From NCBI GenBank assembly GCA_015485335.1, contig WFTT01000055.1:1-64000 (forward strand): a DNA stretch of 64,000 bases, in the 5' to 3' direction. The notes beneath the pieces were generated by a model. That model was not told where the DNA came from, ran no database searches, and worked only from the letters and a program-made list of their open reading frames with translations. This DNA comes from Robiginitomaculum sp. (lineage in GTDB: Bacteria > Pseudomonadota > Alphaproteobacteria > Caulobacterales > Maricaulaceae). A program made the translations under genes and the position numbers. Positions 18,995 to 29,890 of the stretch are shown in pieces. Position 1 is the stretch's first letter. Each line of letters opens with the position of its first letter.

Positions 18995-21760
18995 TTACAT
19001 TAAAATTTGTTCAGCAAGGCGGGACACATCCTTCTGGGCCTTTACCAGAGCCGCTTCCAGGGTTTCAAAATCAGTCCCCCCGGCCCGTTTTGCCAAAAGG
19101 CTTTGCACGGGGTGTGGAAATGGTGGCATGGTTTCAGGGCCTGGTAGACAAAGGCGCAACAGGTGCAATACGCCCAATTGCAGGGCATGGGCATCTTGCA
19201 GGCGATTTAGGGCGGTCTGATCAACCGTCCCGTGTCCCGCTAATCTCCCATATTGGTATAAAAGATCGGTTTCTATCAGCCCGCCGCGGGTATGTTTCAG
19301 ATCCCATAAACTGGCCTGTGAAAATTCATTGTGCAGGCGTTTGATCATATCGGCCACATCGTGTGCCATCGGTTTTATATCGCGCCGACGGGCCAGAATT
19401 TGCGCAATATGGCGGCTAACGGCTTTGCCAAAATCCTTTGAAGAGGTGGCAATGACCCGGGCGCGCGCCAGCGCCAGAATTTCCCAAGTCCAGGCCTTGT
19501 CCTGATAATAGGCGGTATAGGCGGGCCAACTGACAGCGACGGGGCCAGCCTTGCCCGAGGGGCGTAATTTCATGTCGATGGCATAGAGCGCCCCTTCGGG
19601 GGTTTGTGCGCTCAAGGCACTGATCAGGCGCTGGGTAAAGCGCGAAAAATAGCGTCCGGGATCGGTCGCCTTGGTGTCTTCCTCTGTGTGATAGAGTGTA
19701 AAAATATCCAGATCCGAGCCTTCGCCCATTTGCCGGGCGCCCAGCGACCCCATGCCCAATATCACCCACGCGCCCGGCGGCGGGCCAAAGCGCTCTCGCA
19801 TTTGTGCTTCACAGGCCCGGGCAAACGTGTTGATGGCGGCATCGGCCAGGGCGCTATAACTGGTGGCAGCCTCGTCTGTGCTGGCCTTGCCGGTCAGAAC
19901 CTGCACCCCAATGCGCAGGCGTTCTTCCAGCGCCGTGCGCCGGGTTGCGTTTAACAGGGCTTCATAAGTGGGGTTCTGGTTAGCCGTAGCGATCAGACGT
20001 TTTGCACCGGCCTCAGGGTCATCCCTTAAAGGAGCAGAGAAGCCGGGATCCAGCATGGCATCCAGAATACTAACCCGATTGGAAAAAGACGCGGCCAGTC
20101 GCGGCGCGGTGTTCAGCAGCGAGACCAGCAAATCCAGCAGCGCCGGGCGGTTACAAAAAAGCGATAAAGGCTGCACGCCACCATTCAGATTTTCAAAAAA
20201 CCGGGTGAAGACGGCAAAGGCATGATCCGGATCGCCAGTATTGGCCAGGGCACTGACCAGTTCGGGGCCAAGGCGGGTCAATAATGTTCTGGCCCGGTCA
20301 GACCGCGTGGCGCGGATCTGGCCACCGTGCCAGATCCGCATGCGTTCCAGAAATATGTGAGGGTCTTGGAAACCCTTTTCTTGCAAGGTGGCCAGGGTTG
20401 CCGGGTCGTCCTCAACACCGGTAAAGACCAGACTGCCGCTGGAGGCGGATAATGGCTCGCTCTGGGGAAAAAGGGCGGAATAACGGGTATGAACCTGTTT
20501 GAAAATGTCCTGCATGTGCGCATCAAAATCGGCAAGTGATGGATAGCCGATCAGCGCGGCAATGGCGGCGCGTTTTTGTGGATCTTCTGGCAGGGTGTGG
20601 GTTTGCTGATCGTTCAACATTTGCGCCCCATGTTCGGCCCGGCGCAAAAGACGATAATGCTGTTTTAACTGGGCGGCGGTATCGGGGCTGATATGTCTGG
20701 CCAGGGCTAGGGCATCCAGTGCCGCACAGGTTTGTGGCGTGCGCAAGCTCGGGTCGCGCCCCCCTAAAATCAGCTGTTGCGTCTGGGTGAAAAACTCGAT
20801 CTCACGAATGCCGCCCCGGCCCAGCTTTACGTCATGACCGGCTGCCTCAAACCCGCTTTGTGCCAGCGAGACGTGGATCTGGCGCTTCATCGCATGAATG
20901 TCTTCAATGGCCGCAAAATCCAGCGAGCGCCGCCAGATAAACGGAGATAATTCGTCTAAAAAGGCCTGGCCGGACTCGTGGTCGCCAGCGCAAAGGCGAG
21001 CCTTGATCAGGGCGGCACGTTCCCAGTTCTGGCCAACGCTTTCATAATAAATCAGGGCGCCAGGGGTCGATACCACCGGGTTGGTCGAGCCCGGATCTGG
21101 GCGCAGACGCATATCGGTCCGAAACACATAGCCGTCCTCGGTCACCGCCCCCATGCTTTGTACCAGACGGCGTACCAGCCGCGAGGTGAGACGCGCGGGG
21201 GCCTTGCCCAACCAGTCTTTGGCAATGGCAGGATCAAAAAAGATGGTGAAATCCACATCCGAAGAATAGTTCAGCTCGCCCGCGCCATACTTGCCCATGG
21301 CAATGATAAACAATCCGGGCAGGGGGCCGGTTTGCGGGTTATTGCTCAGGGGCGGGATTTGCCCCCGCACCGACAACGCCTGGGCGGCGCCCCACAAGGA
21401 GGCCTGCATGGCCGCATCGGCAAAGGCGCTTAGCTGGGCGGTAACCTCTTCCAGTGTCCAAACCTCACCAATGTCGCACAGTGCGCAGATCAGATGTATA
21501 TCGGCTTTGGCCAGGCGCAGGGCCTTGTCCAGTGCATCGGGCGTCCCTTCTTTGGCGGCCAGGCGGGTTGTTGCAATGGTCTGGGCGGCCATGGCTTCGG
21601 GGGCGCTGTGCTCTAACGCGGCCACGGTGGCGGCACGGCGTTTCATGCTTTCGCGTAAATATGGCGCATGTCTTGCCGCCAGATCACACACATGTGCAAA
21701 CGGGACGGATAGCCGGGTGCTGAAGGATTGGTGATTCACCGCCATAAATTGCCCGAACAA
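18995..21760 (-). CDS. glnE: Bifunctional glutamine synthetase adenylyltransferase/adenylyl-removing enzyme
   Basis: Two nucleotidyltransferase modules (IAMGKYGAGELNYSSDVDFTIFFD; ILGMGSLGARQMGEGSDLDIFTLY); gene length. Confidence 0.95.
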   Translation of the reverse strand: MFGQFMAVNHQSFSTRLSVPFAHVCDLAARHAPYLRESMKRRAATVAALEHSAPEAMAAQTIATTRLAAKEGTPDALDKALRLAKADIHLICALCDIGEVWTLEEVTAQLSAFADAAMQASLWGAAQALSVRGQIPPLSNNPQTGPLPGLFIIAMGKYGAGELNYSSDVDFTIFFDPAIAKDWLGKAPARLTSRLVRRLVQSMGAVTEDGYVFRTDMRLRPDPGSTNPVVSTPGALIYYESVGQNWERAALIKARLCAGDHESGQAFLDELSPFIWRRSLDFAAIEDIHAMKRQIHVSLAQSGFEAAGHDVKLGRGGIREIEFFTQTQQLILGGRDPSLRTPQTCAALDALALARHISPDTAAQLKQHYRLLRRAEHGAQMLNDQQTHTLPEDPQKRAAIAALIGYPSLADFDAHMQDIFKQVHTRYSALFPQSEPLSASSGSLVFTGVEDDPATLATLQEKGFQDPHIFLERMRIWHGGQIRATRSDRARTLLTRLGPELVSALANTGDPDHAFAVFTRFFENLNGGVQPLSLFCNRPALLDLLVSLLNTAPRLAASFSNRVSILDAMLDPGFSAPLRDDPEAGAKRLIATANQNPTYEALLNATRRTALEERLRIGVQVLTGKASTDEAATSYSALADAAINTFARACEAQMRERFGPPPGAWVILGMGSLGARQMGEGSDLDIFTLYHTEEDTKATDPGRYFSRFTQRLISALSAQTPEGALYAIDMKLRPSGKAGPVAVSWPAYTAYYQDKAWTWEILALARARVIATSSKDFGKAVSRHIAQILARRRDIKPMAHDVADMIKRLHNEFSQASLWDLKHTRGGLIETDLLYQYGRLAGHGTVDQTALNRLQDAHALQLGVLHLLRLCLPGPETMPPFPHPVQSLLAKRAGGTDFETLEAALVKAQKDVSRLAEQILM

Positions 21761-21782
21761 TAGGGGCGGGGAAAGGGGGCGG

Positions 21783-23249
21783 TTACAGATTAGGCGTTTT
21801 ACCCTGTGCCTCGGCCGCCCTGTTTTTACGCTCGCGCACCGGCGGGAAGATCAGGGCGATGTGCAAACCCGGGCCACCATCTTCGCGATCGCCTGCCCCG
21901 TCACTGATGACCAGTTCTGCCCCATGGGCCTTGGCCACGGCGGAAACCAGGGCCAGGCCAAGGCCACTGCCGGCCTGTGTACGGCTTTCTTCGAGGCGTA
22001 CAAAACGTTTAAAAATGGCATCGCGCTTGTCTTCAGGCACCCCCGGCCCGGTGTCGGTAACCGAAATGGCAACCCGGCCATCGCGCTGTTTGCGCAGGCG
22101 CAGGACCACCGCGCCCCCTGCCGGGGTGTATTTCAGGGCGTTGTCGATAATATTGGAAAGCGCCTGCGCCAACAGGCCCTGATCAGCGCGTATGAACAAG
22201 CCCTCTTCGATCTCGGACTCAAATACCAGTCCGGTGTCCTCGGCAACCGGTTCGAACATTTCGGCCATGTCGTGCAATAGCGGGGCCGGGTCCATGCGGC
22301 TGTAGTTTTCGCGCTGTTCTCCGGCCTCAAGGCGGGCAATGCGCAGCACCGAATTAAAGGTTTGCAGAAGCTCGTCCGCATCATCCAGAGTGCGGTGCAG
22401 CGCGGTTTCAGCTTCTTTGGCATCCAGATTTTTGCCAGTCCGTAATTGGACCTCCAACCGGTTACGCATACGGGTCAGGGGCGAGCGCAAATCATGGGCA
22501 ATAGAATCTCCTGCATGGCGGGTGGCCGCCATCAATTGTTCAATCTGGCTCAGCATGGCATTCAGATTGGCGGCCAGTTCGTCCAGCTCGTCACCGGTAT
22601 GATTGCGCGGGGCACGGCGTTTCAAATCCCCTGCCATCACATCGCGCGCCACATCGTTCAGGCTGTCCAGACGGGCGGCAAAGCGGCGGCTGATCAAGGC
22701 ACCGGAGATAAGCCCCAGGGCCAGCACCAGCGCTGCGGCAATCCATACGGCACGGGATATGCGGTTGATCAGGGTCGATTCCTCTTCGGTATCGCGGGCC
22801 ACCAACAGCATGTAATCACCGGGAAAGCGGATCAGGCTGCCCCGTGCCCGGTGGGTTTCTTTGACCCCGGTGTCCGGGTTGTAGAACTTATAGGTAAAGC
22901 GCCGATTGCTGCCGGGTTTGGGAACCGCCCTGGGCAGGGCGCTGAGATTGCCCGAAACAAACTTGCCGCCCGGCCGAGTAAAAACATACAAAAACGGGTC
23001 GCGACCGGTGCTGTGTTCCACCACAATCTTGTTCACCGCATTAATACCGCCCCGGTCGAAGGCGGCTTTGAAATCGGCGATCTGGCGGGCCAGCAGGGCG
23101 TCGGTCTGGCGTGTAAAAACCCCGGCCGTGCTTTCATATACAAAGGCCAGCAAGACAAAGGCCGACAGCGCAAAAAGCGCTGCGGCCAATATGGTAAAAC
23201 GAAACGTAGAGGTTCGCAGAAAAGCCGGTAATTTATGATCAGAACGCAA
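21783..23249 (-). CDS. Sensor histidine kinase
   Basis: HAMP, SIAHDLRSPLTRMRNRLE, NIIDNALKYTP, DTGPGVP, GSGLGLALV. Confidence 0.92.
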   Translation of the reverse strand: MRSDHKLPAFLRTSTFRFTILAAALFALSAFVLLAFVYESTAGVFTRQTDALLARQIADFKAAFDRGGINAVNKIVVEHSTGRDPFLYVFTRPGGKFVSGNLSALPRAVPKPGSNRRFTYKFYNPDTGVKETHRARGSLIRFPGDYMLLVARDTEEESTLINRISRAVWIAAALVLALGLISGALISRRFAARLDSLNDVARDVMAGDLKRRAPRNHTGDELDELAANLNAMLSQIEQLMAATRHAGDSIAHDLRSPLTRMRNRLEVQLRTGKNLDAKEAETALHRTLDDADELLQTFNSVLRIARLEAGEQRENYSRMDPAPLLHDMAEMFEPVAEDTGLVFESEIEEGLFIRADQGLLAQALSNIIDNALKYTPAGGAVVLRLRKQRDGRVAISVTDTGPGVPEDKRDAIFKRFVRLEESRTQAGSGLGLALVSAVAKAHGAELVISDGAGDREDGGPGLHIALIFPPVRERKNRAAEAQGKTPNL

Positions 23250-23252
23250 TGA

Positions 23253-23924
23253 TCACGCCTGCAAGCGATAGCCTGCACCCCGTACGGTATGCAAAAGCGG
23301 CCGATCAAATTCCTTGTCAATTTTACTGCGCAGACGCGAAACATGCACGTCGATGACATTGGTCTGAGGGTCAAAATGATAATCCCATACCTTTTCCAGC
23401 AACATGGTGCGCGTGACCACCTGGCCGGCATGTTTCATCAAAAATTCCAACAGGCGAAATTCGCGCGGTTGTAAAAGGATGGTCTGGCCGGCCCGTTTTA
23501 CGGTCCGTGCCAACAGATCCATTTCCATATCACCGACTTTCAGGTGAGTCTGGACCGCGTCGGGGTCGCGGCGACGGGCCTGCGCCTCTACGCGGGCCAA
23601 CAGCTCGGCAAAGGCATAAGGCTTGGTCAGATAATCATCACCGCCGGCTTTTAAGCCTTCAATGCGGTGATCCACCTCGCCCAGCGCCGAAAGGAAGAGA
23701 ACCGGGGTTTTCTCCCCTTCGTCACGCAGGGTTTGTACCAAAGTCAGGCCATCCAGGCGCGGCAGCATGCGATCCACAATCAAAACGTCGTATCCGGCGG
23801 TGCGGGCCATTTCCAGACCCATTTCACCATCTGAGGCGTGATCGGCCACATGACCGGATTCGCTGAGCCCCTTACGCAAATAATGCGCTGCCTCCAGATC
23901 GTCTTCTATGATGAGAATTCGCAT
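23253..23924 (-). CDS. OmpR-family response regulator
   Basis: IIEDDLEAA, VLIVDRMLPRLDG, LTKPYAF, C-terminal winged helix. Confidence 0.93.
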   Translation of the reverse strand: MRILIIEDDLEAAHYLRKGLSESGHVADHASDGEMGLEMARTAGYDVLIVDRMLPRLDGLTLVQTLRDEGEKTPVLFLSALGEVDHRIEGLKAGGDDYLTKPYAFAELLARVEAQARRRDPDAVQTHLKVGDMEMDLLARTVKRAGQTILLQPREFRLLEFLMKHAGQVVTRTMLLEKVWDYHFDPQTNVIDVHVSRLRSKIDKEFDRPLLHTVRGAGYRLQA

Positions 23925-23942
23925 GCTGTTTTGCCTTTATGG

Positions 23943-25463
23943 TTAGTCCTCTTTGGACTTCTTTTGATCCAGACGCAGGGCCGTGAACAATTGTCCATTG
24001 CGGTTCTGCACCAGAATGCGGATAGCCTTGCGGCCGGCCTTGCGGGCTTCCTTGACGGCGCGTTCAAAATCGGCCGGGGAGTTGAGGTCGGTCGAACCGG
24101 CCGCCAATAACGCATTGCCGGCCCGAATGCCTTTTTTGAAAGCGGTTTTGCCGGCTTCTACTCGTTCCACCAGAATACCGCGATCTTCCTCCAGGCCCAG
24201 GCGGTCACGATCTTCCTGGGAGAGAGAGCCCAATTCCATGCCAAATTCATCCACATCGGTTGTGGCGGCTTCGGGGGTTCCGGTCTCACCCAGATTGTCC
24301 GGGCGTTTGCCAATGGTCACAGTCAGGGTCTTGCGTTTGCCATTGCGCAGGACCAGAAACTTGGCCTTGTGGCCTACAAACAGTTCGCCGACCTTGCGGG
24401 TCAGATCCCGGCTGTCTTCGATGGGCTTGCCATCCAGTTTCAGCACAATATCGCCGGTTTTAAAACCGGCCCGTTTGGCTGGACTGTCATCAATGACCTT
24501 GGCAACCAAAGCACCTTCACGGGCCTTCAGGCCTTCGCTGTCGGCAAGATCCTGATCAATGCTCTGGATGTTCACACCCAGATAGCCACGGGTAACCGAG
24601 CCTTTTTCAATCAATTCCTTGGTTACTTTGGAGGCAACACGGGCCGGAATGGCAAAGCCAATGCCGATATTGCCGCCGGTTGGTGACAGAATTTGCGAGT
24701 TTACCCCGATCACATTGCCGTACAGATCAAAGGCGGGCCCGCCAGAATTGCCGCGGTTGATCGAGGCATCAATCTGGATGAAATCATAGGCCCCTCGGCC
24801 AATTTCGCGCCCCGTTGCCGAGACGATGCCCGCGGTTGCGGTGCCACCCAAGCCAAAGGGATTGCCTACGGCCACGACCCAGTCGCCAACACGTAAATTG
24901 ATGTTTTCCGCAAAGGACACAAAGGGGAAGTCCTTGTCATCCTCGATTTTTAAAACGGCGAGGTCGGTCAGCTTGTCCTTGCCAACCAGTTCTGCATCAA
25001 ACTCGCGTCCGTCCTGCATGGACACGGTGATTTTGGAGGCGTGTTCAATCACGTGGTTATTGGTAACCACATAGCCTTCCTTGGAAATCAGAAAGCCGGA
25101 CCCCAGTGCACGGCCTTCGCGGGCCCGTGGTCGGCCATTGCGACCCGGTTGCTGGCGGCGGAAAAAGTCACGAAACTGTTCGGGCAACTGGTCCAGCCCT
25201 TCGGGCAATTGCACATCCGGAATTTCTTCATGAGTTTCAACATTAATGCTGACCACGGCCGGGCTGATCTCTTCGATCAGGTCGGCAAAGGAAACCGGGG
25301 CGCCGGGGGATAATGCGGCGGCATAGGGAACCTGTTTATGGGGTTGTGCGGTTGCTATGGTCGGCCCGCTAAAAGCAAGGATGCCAGCCAGACCGATGGC
25401 AAGGGAAACTTTGGAGAGAGCAGGGAACAGCGCGGTGCTGTGATTAAGGGTAAATTTCATCAA
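23943..25463 (-). CDS. degP: Periplasmic HtrA/Do-family serine protease
   Basis: Catalytic triad context VVTNNHVIEH, DLAVLKIE, NRGNSGGPAFD, two PDZ domains, signal peptide. Confidence 0.92.
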   Translation of the reverse strand: MMKFTLNHSTALFPALSKVSLAIGLAGILAFSGPTIATAQPHKQVPYAAALSPGAPVSFADLIEEISPAVVSINVETHEEIPDVQLPEGLDQLPEQFRDFFRRQQPGRNGRPRAREGRALGSGFLISKEGYVVTNNHVIEHASKITVSMQDGREFDAELVGKDKLTDLAVLKIEDDKDFPFVSFAENINLRVGDWVVAVGNPFGLGGTATAGIVSATGREIGRGAYDFIQIDASINRGNSGGPAFDLYGNVIGVNSQILSPTGGNIGIGFAIPARVASKVTKELIEKGSVTRGYLGVNIQSIDQDLADSEGLKAREGALVAKVIDDSPAKRAGFKTGDIVLKLDGKPIEDSRDLTRKVGELFVGHKAKFLVLRNGKRKTLTVTIGKRPDNLGETGTPEAATTDVDEFGMELGSLSQEDRDRLGLEEDRGILVERVEAGKTAFKKGIRAGNALLAAGSTDLNSPADFERAVKEARKAGRKAIRILVQNRNGQLFTALRLDQKKSKED

Positions 25464-25563
25464 TACAATCCTTCAATTTGCCCAGCCACCTCGACACGGG
25501 CAACATCTGCCCCGGTGGCTTGCAGGTTTCTTACCAAATTATTACAGATCAGTAATGCCAATG

Positions 25564-26022
25564 CTAGGCATCTGTGGTCAGGGTACGCACACAGGAACTG
25601 CCCGAGAGCGCTTTGTGCACCGGGCATTTATCGGCAATCTGTAATAAACGTTCACGTTGTTCTTCGCTTAGGGGGCCACTAAGGGTGAGGGTGCGGGTGA
25701 AAATATCCACCAGGCCCGGCTTGTGATCGGTGTCATCGTCATCGGTGGCACAAATCTCTCGTGGTCCCTTTTTATGGGTCACGGTGGCGCTGATATGTTC
25801 CAGGGGCCATTCCTTGCGGTTGGCATACATGCGTAAAGTTATGGTGGTACAGGCCCCCAGAGCGGCCGCGGCCATTTCCATGGGGGTGGGGCCACTGTCA
25901 TCACCGCCCAGCTCTCTGGGTTCGCCGGCGGTGAGATGATGGTCACCAATCTGGATGTCATTCTGGTAAAGGCCGTTACCGGTCTCACTGACTTTGGCGG
26001 TACGTTGTACATGACCACTCAT
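25564..26022 (-). CDS. OsmC-family protein
   Basis: GPTPMEMAAAALGACTTITLRMYANRK and CPVHKAL motif. Confidence 0.88.
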   Translation of the reverse strand: MSGHVQRTAKVSETGNGLYQNDIQIGDHHLTAGEPRELGGDDSGPTPMEMAAAALGACTTITLRMYANRKEWPLEHISATVTHKKGPREICATDDDDTDHKPGLVDIFTRTLTLSGPLSEEQRERLLQIADKCPVHKALSGSSCVRTLTTDA

Positions 26023-26033
26023 GGGTTTTCCTT

Positions 26034-28655
26034 TTAGCCAAGTTGACGACTGATGATCTCATAAGAGTTGGGAGATAGATTGGGAGTGCCAAGCAGATTT
26101 TCAATGGTGCTTTTGGCCAGCGCCGAACGGGATGGTTCCAATTGCCGCCAGCTTTCAAAAGCCCCCAGCAAGCGGGCGGCCAGAGCCGGGTTTTTGGGGT
26201 CAATGATTTTGATTTGCTCGGCCAGCAAGGCATAGCCGCGTCCATCGGCCGCATGAAAGGCGGCCTGATTTCCCTGGGCAAATACACCAATCAGGCTGCG
26301 TACCCGATTGGGGTTGTCATGGGTAAAGGCGGGGTGGGCCAACAGACGCTCCACCCGGTCTGTGGCATCGGCCCGGATGGAGCCGGCCTGGACCGCAAAC
26401 CATTTGTCCATGACCAGCGGATTGTCTTTCCAGCGGTCGTAAAAGGTCTCCAGCGCCGCATCAAAGGCATCTGATCCCGAACGGTCCAGCGCCATCAGCG
26501 CACCAAGGCTGTCGGTCATATTATCGGCTTTGGCAAAGGCGGTATGTGCCAAGGATCCGCCTTCCTCTAGCCCCAAACGGGCCAAGATCCCAAGGGCGGC
26601 ATTATGCAAGGCGCGCCGCCCGGTACCCAGGGCATCCGGGGTGAAATTGCCCTCAGGGCAGGTGCGTTCAAAAGCATCCATCAGGGCGGTTTTTTGCGTT
26701 TTCGCAAAGGCCGCTAATATGCCTTCATGGGCCGCATGAATTGCCCCCGGATCGGCCGGTTTCATATATTGCAACACATCGGCCTCTGAAGGCGGCATGA
26801 TGGCCAGCGCGGCAAAGGCGGGGTCGATCGTCCGATCTGCGGCCAGGGTGCCAAGGGCGTTCAGATAGGCCGGGTCAATATTGGCTTTTTCGCCTGCCGT
26901 CAGGCCCAGTAAAACTTCAAGGCCATAGGATTGGGCCTCTTCCCAGCGGCGGAACAGGTCCGCATCCTTGGTCATCAGCCGTGCACGATCTTCGGGGCGG
27001 CGGCTTTGCTCCAAAATCACCGGGGCGGAAAACCCGCGCAATACCGACACCAATGGTCGCTCGGTCAATCCGGTAAATACCCAGCTTTGTTCAGCCCCGT
27101 CCAGCACCAGAATGCGTTCGTCCGGACCAGGGGCATTCTCGCCCTCCAAAGTCATGGGCAGGGGACCATGTTCCCCCACCAGACCGGTACGGATGGGCAT
27201 GGGCAGGGGCTTTTTATCGCTCTGGCCCGGGGTGGGGGGCGTATGCTGGCGCAAGGTTAGCGTCAGGGTGCCATTGGCCTCGTCCCAGCTTTCCTGAACA
27301 CTAACCCGGGGGGTGCCGGCCTGACTGTACCAGTTTTGAAAGGCGCCCAGATCCACGCCCGCGGCGGCCTCAAAGGCGTTCAAAAACTGCTCAATTGTGG
27401 CGGCGGTGCCATCCAGCGTTTCAAAATAATGGTCCATGCCCTTGGCGAAGTTGTCTTCGCCAATCAGGGTTTTGAGCATACGGATCAATTCTGCGCCTTT
27501 TTCATAAATTGTGGCGGTATAGAAATTATCGATCTTGAGGTAACTCGCCGGGCGTACCGGATGGGCCAACGGGCCGGCATCTTCGGGAAACTGGCGCGAA
27601 CGCAGCGAGATCACGTCCTTGATACGGGCAATGGCTTTCCCGCGCATATCCGCGGAAAATTCCTGATCGCGAAACACGGTCAGACCTTCTTTTAAGCACA
27701 GCTGGAACCAATCGCGACAGGTGATGCGATTGCCGGTCCAATTATGAAAATACTCGTGAGCGACCACCGATTCGATGCGTTCAAAATTCATATCGGTGGC
27801 GGTGTCGGCATCGGCCAGCAAAACAGACGAATTGAAGACGTTCAGGCCCTTGTTTTCCATGGCGCCAAAATTGAAATCGCGCACGGCCACAATCATGAAG
27901 AGGTCCAGATCGTATTCGCGGCCAAACACCTCTTCATCCCATTTCATCGATCGTTTCAGGGCATCCATGGCATAAAGTGCGCGGGGGGCATCGCCCGGGT
28001 CCACATAAATGCGAAGGGGGATAACCCGCCCGGACATGGTGGTGAAGCTATCTTCGATCATATCGAAGCCGCCGGCCACCAGGGCAAAAAGATAGGCGGG
28101 TTTGGGGAACGGATCTTGCCAATAGGCAAAGTGCCGTCCGCCGACCAGGGTGCCGGATTTGATCAGATTGCCATTGGACAGCAGGGTCGGAAAATCCGCC
28201 AGCGGTGCTTCGATCCGCGTGGTAAAGCGGCTCATCACATCTGGGCGGTCAGGATAGTAGGTGATACGGCGAAAACCTTCGGCCTCGCATTGGGTGCAGT
28301 ACCGCCCCGCCGAGATATACAGTCCGCTGAGCGCGTGATTGTCCTTGGGGGAAAAGCGTGTCTCGATCACCAGTTCAAATGCATCGGGCAGAGCATTTAT
28401 GGTCAGGGTTTCCTCGTCCAGCACGTAAGAATGATCGTCAAGCGGCGTTCCATCAAGGGTAAGGCTGACCAGTTCCAGGTTTTCACCGTTCAGCACCATG
28501 GGGGCGCTTGCATCCCCGGTGCGCCGTATCTTCAAGGTGGTGCGGACATTGGTGGCCGTGGGGTCCAGATTGAATTCCAGATCCGTGGTGTCGATGGCAA
28601 AAGGATAGGGGGCATAATCGGCCAGCTGGATCGGCTGTGGCGTGTCAGTGCGCAT
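26034..28655 (-). CDS. pepN: Aminopeptidase N (M1)
   Basis: GAMENKGLNVF, HEYFHNWTGNRITCRDWFQL. Confidence 0.95.
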   Translation of the reverse strand: MRTDTPQPIQLADYAPYPFAIDTTDLEFNLDPTATNVRTTLKIRRTGDASAPMVLNGENLELVSLTLDGTPLDDHSYVLDEETLTINALPDAFELVIETRFSPKDNHALSGLYISAGRYCTQCEAEGFRRITYYPDRPDVMSRFTTRIEAPLADFPTLLSNGNLIKSGTLVGGRHFAYWQDPFPKPAYLFALVAGGFDMIEDSFTTMSGRVIPLRIYVDPGDAPRALYAMDALKRSMKWDEEVFGREYDLDLFMIVAVRDFNFGAMENKGLNVFNSSVLLADADTATDMNFERIESVVAHEYFHNWTGNRITCRDWFQLCLKEGLTVFRDQEFSADMRGKAIARIKDVISLRSRQFPEDAGPLAHPVRPASYLKIDNFYTATIYEKGAELIRMLKTLIGEDNFAKGMDHYFETLDGTAATIEQFLNAFEAAAGVDLGAFQNWYSQAGTPRVSVQESWDEANGTLTLTLRQHTPPTPGQSDKKPLPMPIRTGLVGEHGPLPMTLEGENAPGPDERILVLDGAEQSWVFTGLTERPLVSVLRGFSAPVILEQSRRPEDRARLMTKDADLFRRWEEAQSYGLEVLLGLTAGEKANIDPAYLNALGTLAADRTIDPAFAALAIMPPSEADVLQYMKPADPGAIHAAHEGILAAFAKTQKTALMDAFERTCPEGNFTPDALGTGRRALHNAALGILARLGLEEGGSLAHTAFAKADNMTDSLGALMALDRSGSDAFDAALETFYDRWKDNPLVMDKWFAVQAGSIRADATDRVERLLAHPAFTHDNPNRVRSLIGVFAQGNQAAFHAADGRGYALLAEQIKIIDPKNPALAARLLGAFESWRQLEPSRSALAKSTIENLLGTPNLSPNSYEIISRQLG

Positions 28656-28726
28656 GAAGGGGTTCCTGATTAATTGATGGCTTTACCCCAATGTAGTGCG
28701 CGCCGGCCCGTTCGTCATCCAGGCAT

Positions 28727-29884
28727 TTAGCTCAAAAACATTGGTAAGCCTTCGACCGCGTTAATATGTGGCCGATACGTGGCAGGATCGTACAGGTTTT
28801 TAACATCGGCGGCCCGCACTCCCTGGGTGGAGATATTGGCCGGGCGGGTGCAATAGCGGCCATCATGCAGTGCCATCATCAGGCCGAATTGGCGCTTTTC
28901 GATCTGTTGCATGGCCATGGCGGCATAATTTTTGGCCACCATCAGATCCAGCGCGTCCGGGGCCCCGGCACGGACCAAATAGGCCAGGTTTTGTTGCATG
29001 TTTTTGATGCCGGTGCGTTTTAATACCGCCGCCGCAACTTGCGAGCCAATGCCCCCCAGTTTTTTATGCCCATAGGCATCGGCTTCGCCGCTCTCTATGC
29101 GTTCGCCGTCTTTCAGCATGGCCCCTTCGGAGACCAGACAAACCGCATAGTTCGATGGATTGGCGGCGCGATCAGCGGCCAGAAAATCGGCCACACTGTC
29201 CAGATCTATGGGAACTTCGGGGATCAGCACCCGGTCGGCAGAGCATAAATAGCCAGTGATCAGCGCCGATTCGCCGCTATGGCGGCCAAACAGTTCGACA
29301 AACAGGATGCGTTCATGACTGCCCGCCGGAGAGCGCAGGCGCGTGATCAGTTCTACCGAGCGACTGACACAGGTGGAAAACCCGATGCAATAATCCGTGC
29401 CATAAACATCATTGTCCATGGTTTTGGGAATGCACAGGGTGGGTACGCCTTCCTCGTGCAGCCGGGCCGCATAAGAGAGGGTGTCATCCCCGCCTATGGC
29501 AATCAGCACATCTATCTTCAAGGCCTGCAATACCGACAGAATATGCGCGGTGGCATCCACCATCTGCGCCTCTTCGTCAGCAGCATTGCCGTTTTGCAAA
29601 AAGGCCGGTAGCTCGCCCTTTTTGACTTTGGCCGGATTGGTACGCGAGGAATGCAATATGGTGCCGCCGGTGCGGTCTATGCCGCGCACATGCTGTGTAT
29701 TCAGCGCCATTAGCCAGCGTTGCGAGCCATCCGGGTCATCAGGATTATAGTTTAGCGGGCCGGCCCAGCCGCGACGAAAACCGGTCACCTTGTGGTTTTG
29801 CGCCGCGGCCAGATTGACCACTTTCTTGATAACGGCATTCAGGCCGGGAACATCCCCGCCGCCGGTTAGAATCCCGATATGCAT
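28727..29884 (-). CDS. 6-phosphofructokinase family, probably pyrophosphate-dependent
   Basis: GILTGGGDVPGLN, IGGDDTLSYA, IPKTMDNDVYGTD. Confidence 0.9.
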   Translation of the reverse strand: MHIGILTGGGDVPGLNAVIKKVVNLAAAQNHKVTGFRRGWAGPLNYNPDDPDGSQRWLMALNTQHVRGIDRTGGTILHSSRTNPAKVKKGELPAFLQNGNAADEEAQMVDATAHILSVLQALKIDVLIAIGGDDTLSYAARLHEEGVPTLCIPKTMDNDVYGTDYCIGFSTCVSRSVELITRLRSPAGSHERILFVELFGRHSGESALITGYLCSADRVLIPEVPIDLDSVADFLAADRAANPSNYAVCLVSEGAMLKDGERIESGEADAYGHKKLGGIGSQVAAAVLKRTGIKNMQQNLAYLVRAGAPDALDLMVAKNYAAMAMQQIEKRQFGLMMALHDGRYCTRPANISTQGVRAADVKNLYDPATYRPHINAVEGLPMFLS

Positions 29885-29890
29885 GATTGC

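Noticed and set aside
22446-23231. 261-aa plus-strand ORF opposite the histidine kinase
   Set aside because: Antisense shadow of a well-supported kinase gene.
27744-28673. 309-aa plus-strand ORF opposite pepN
   Set aside because: Antisense shadow; pepN frame has clear catalytic motifs.
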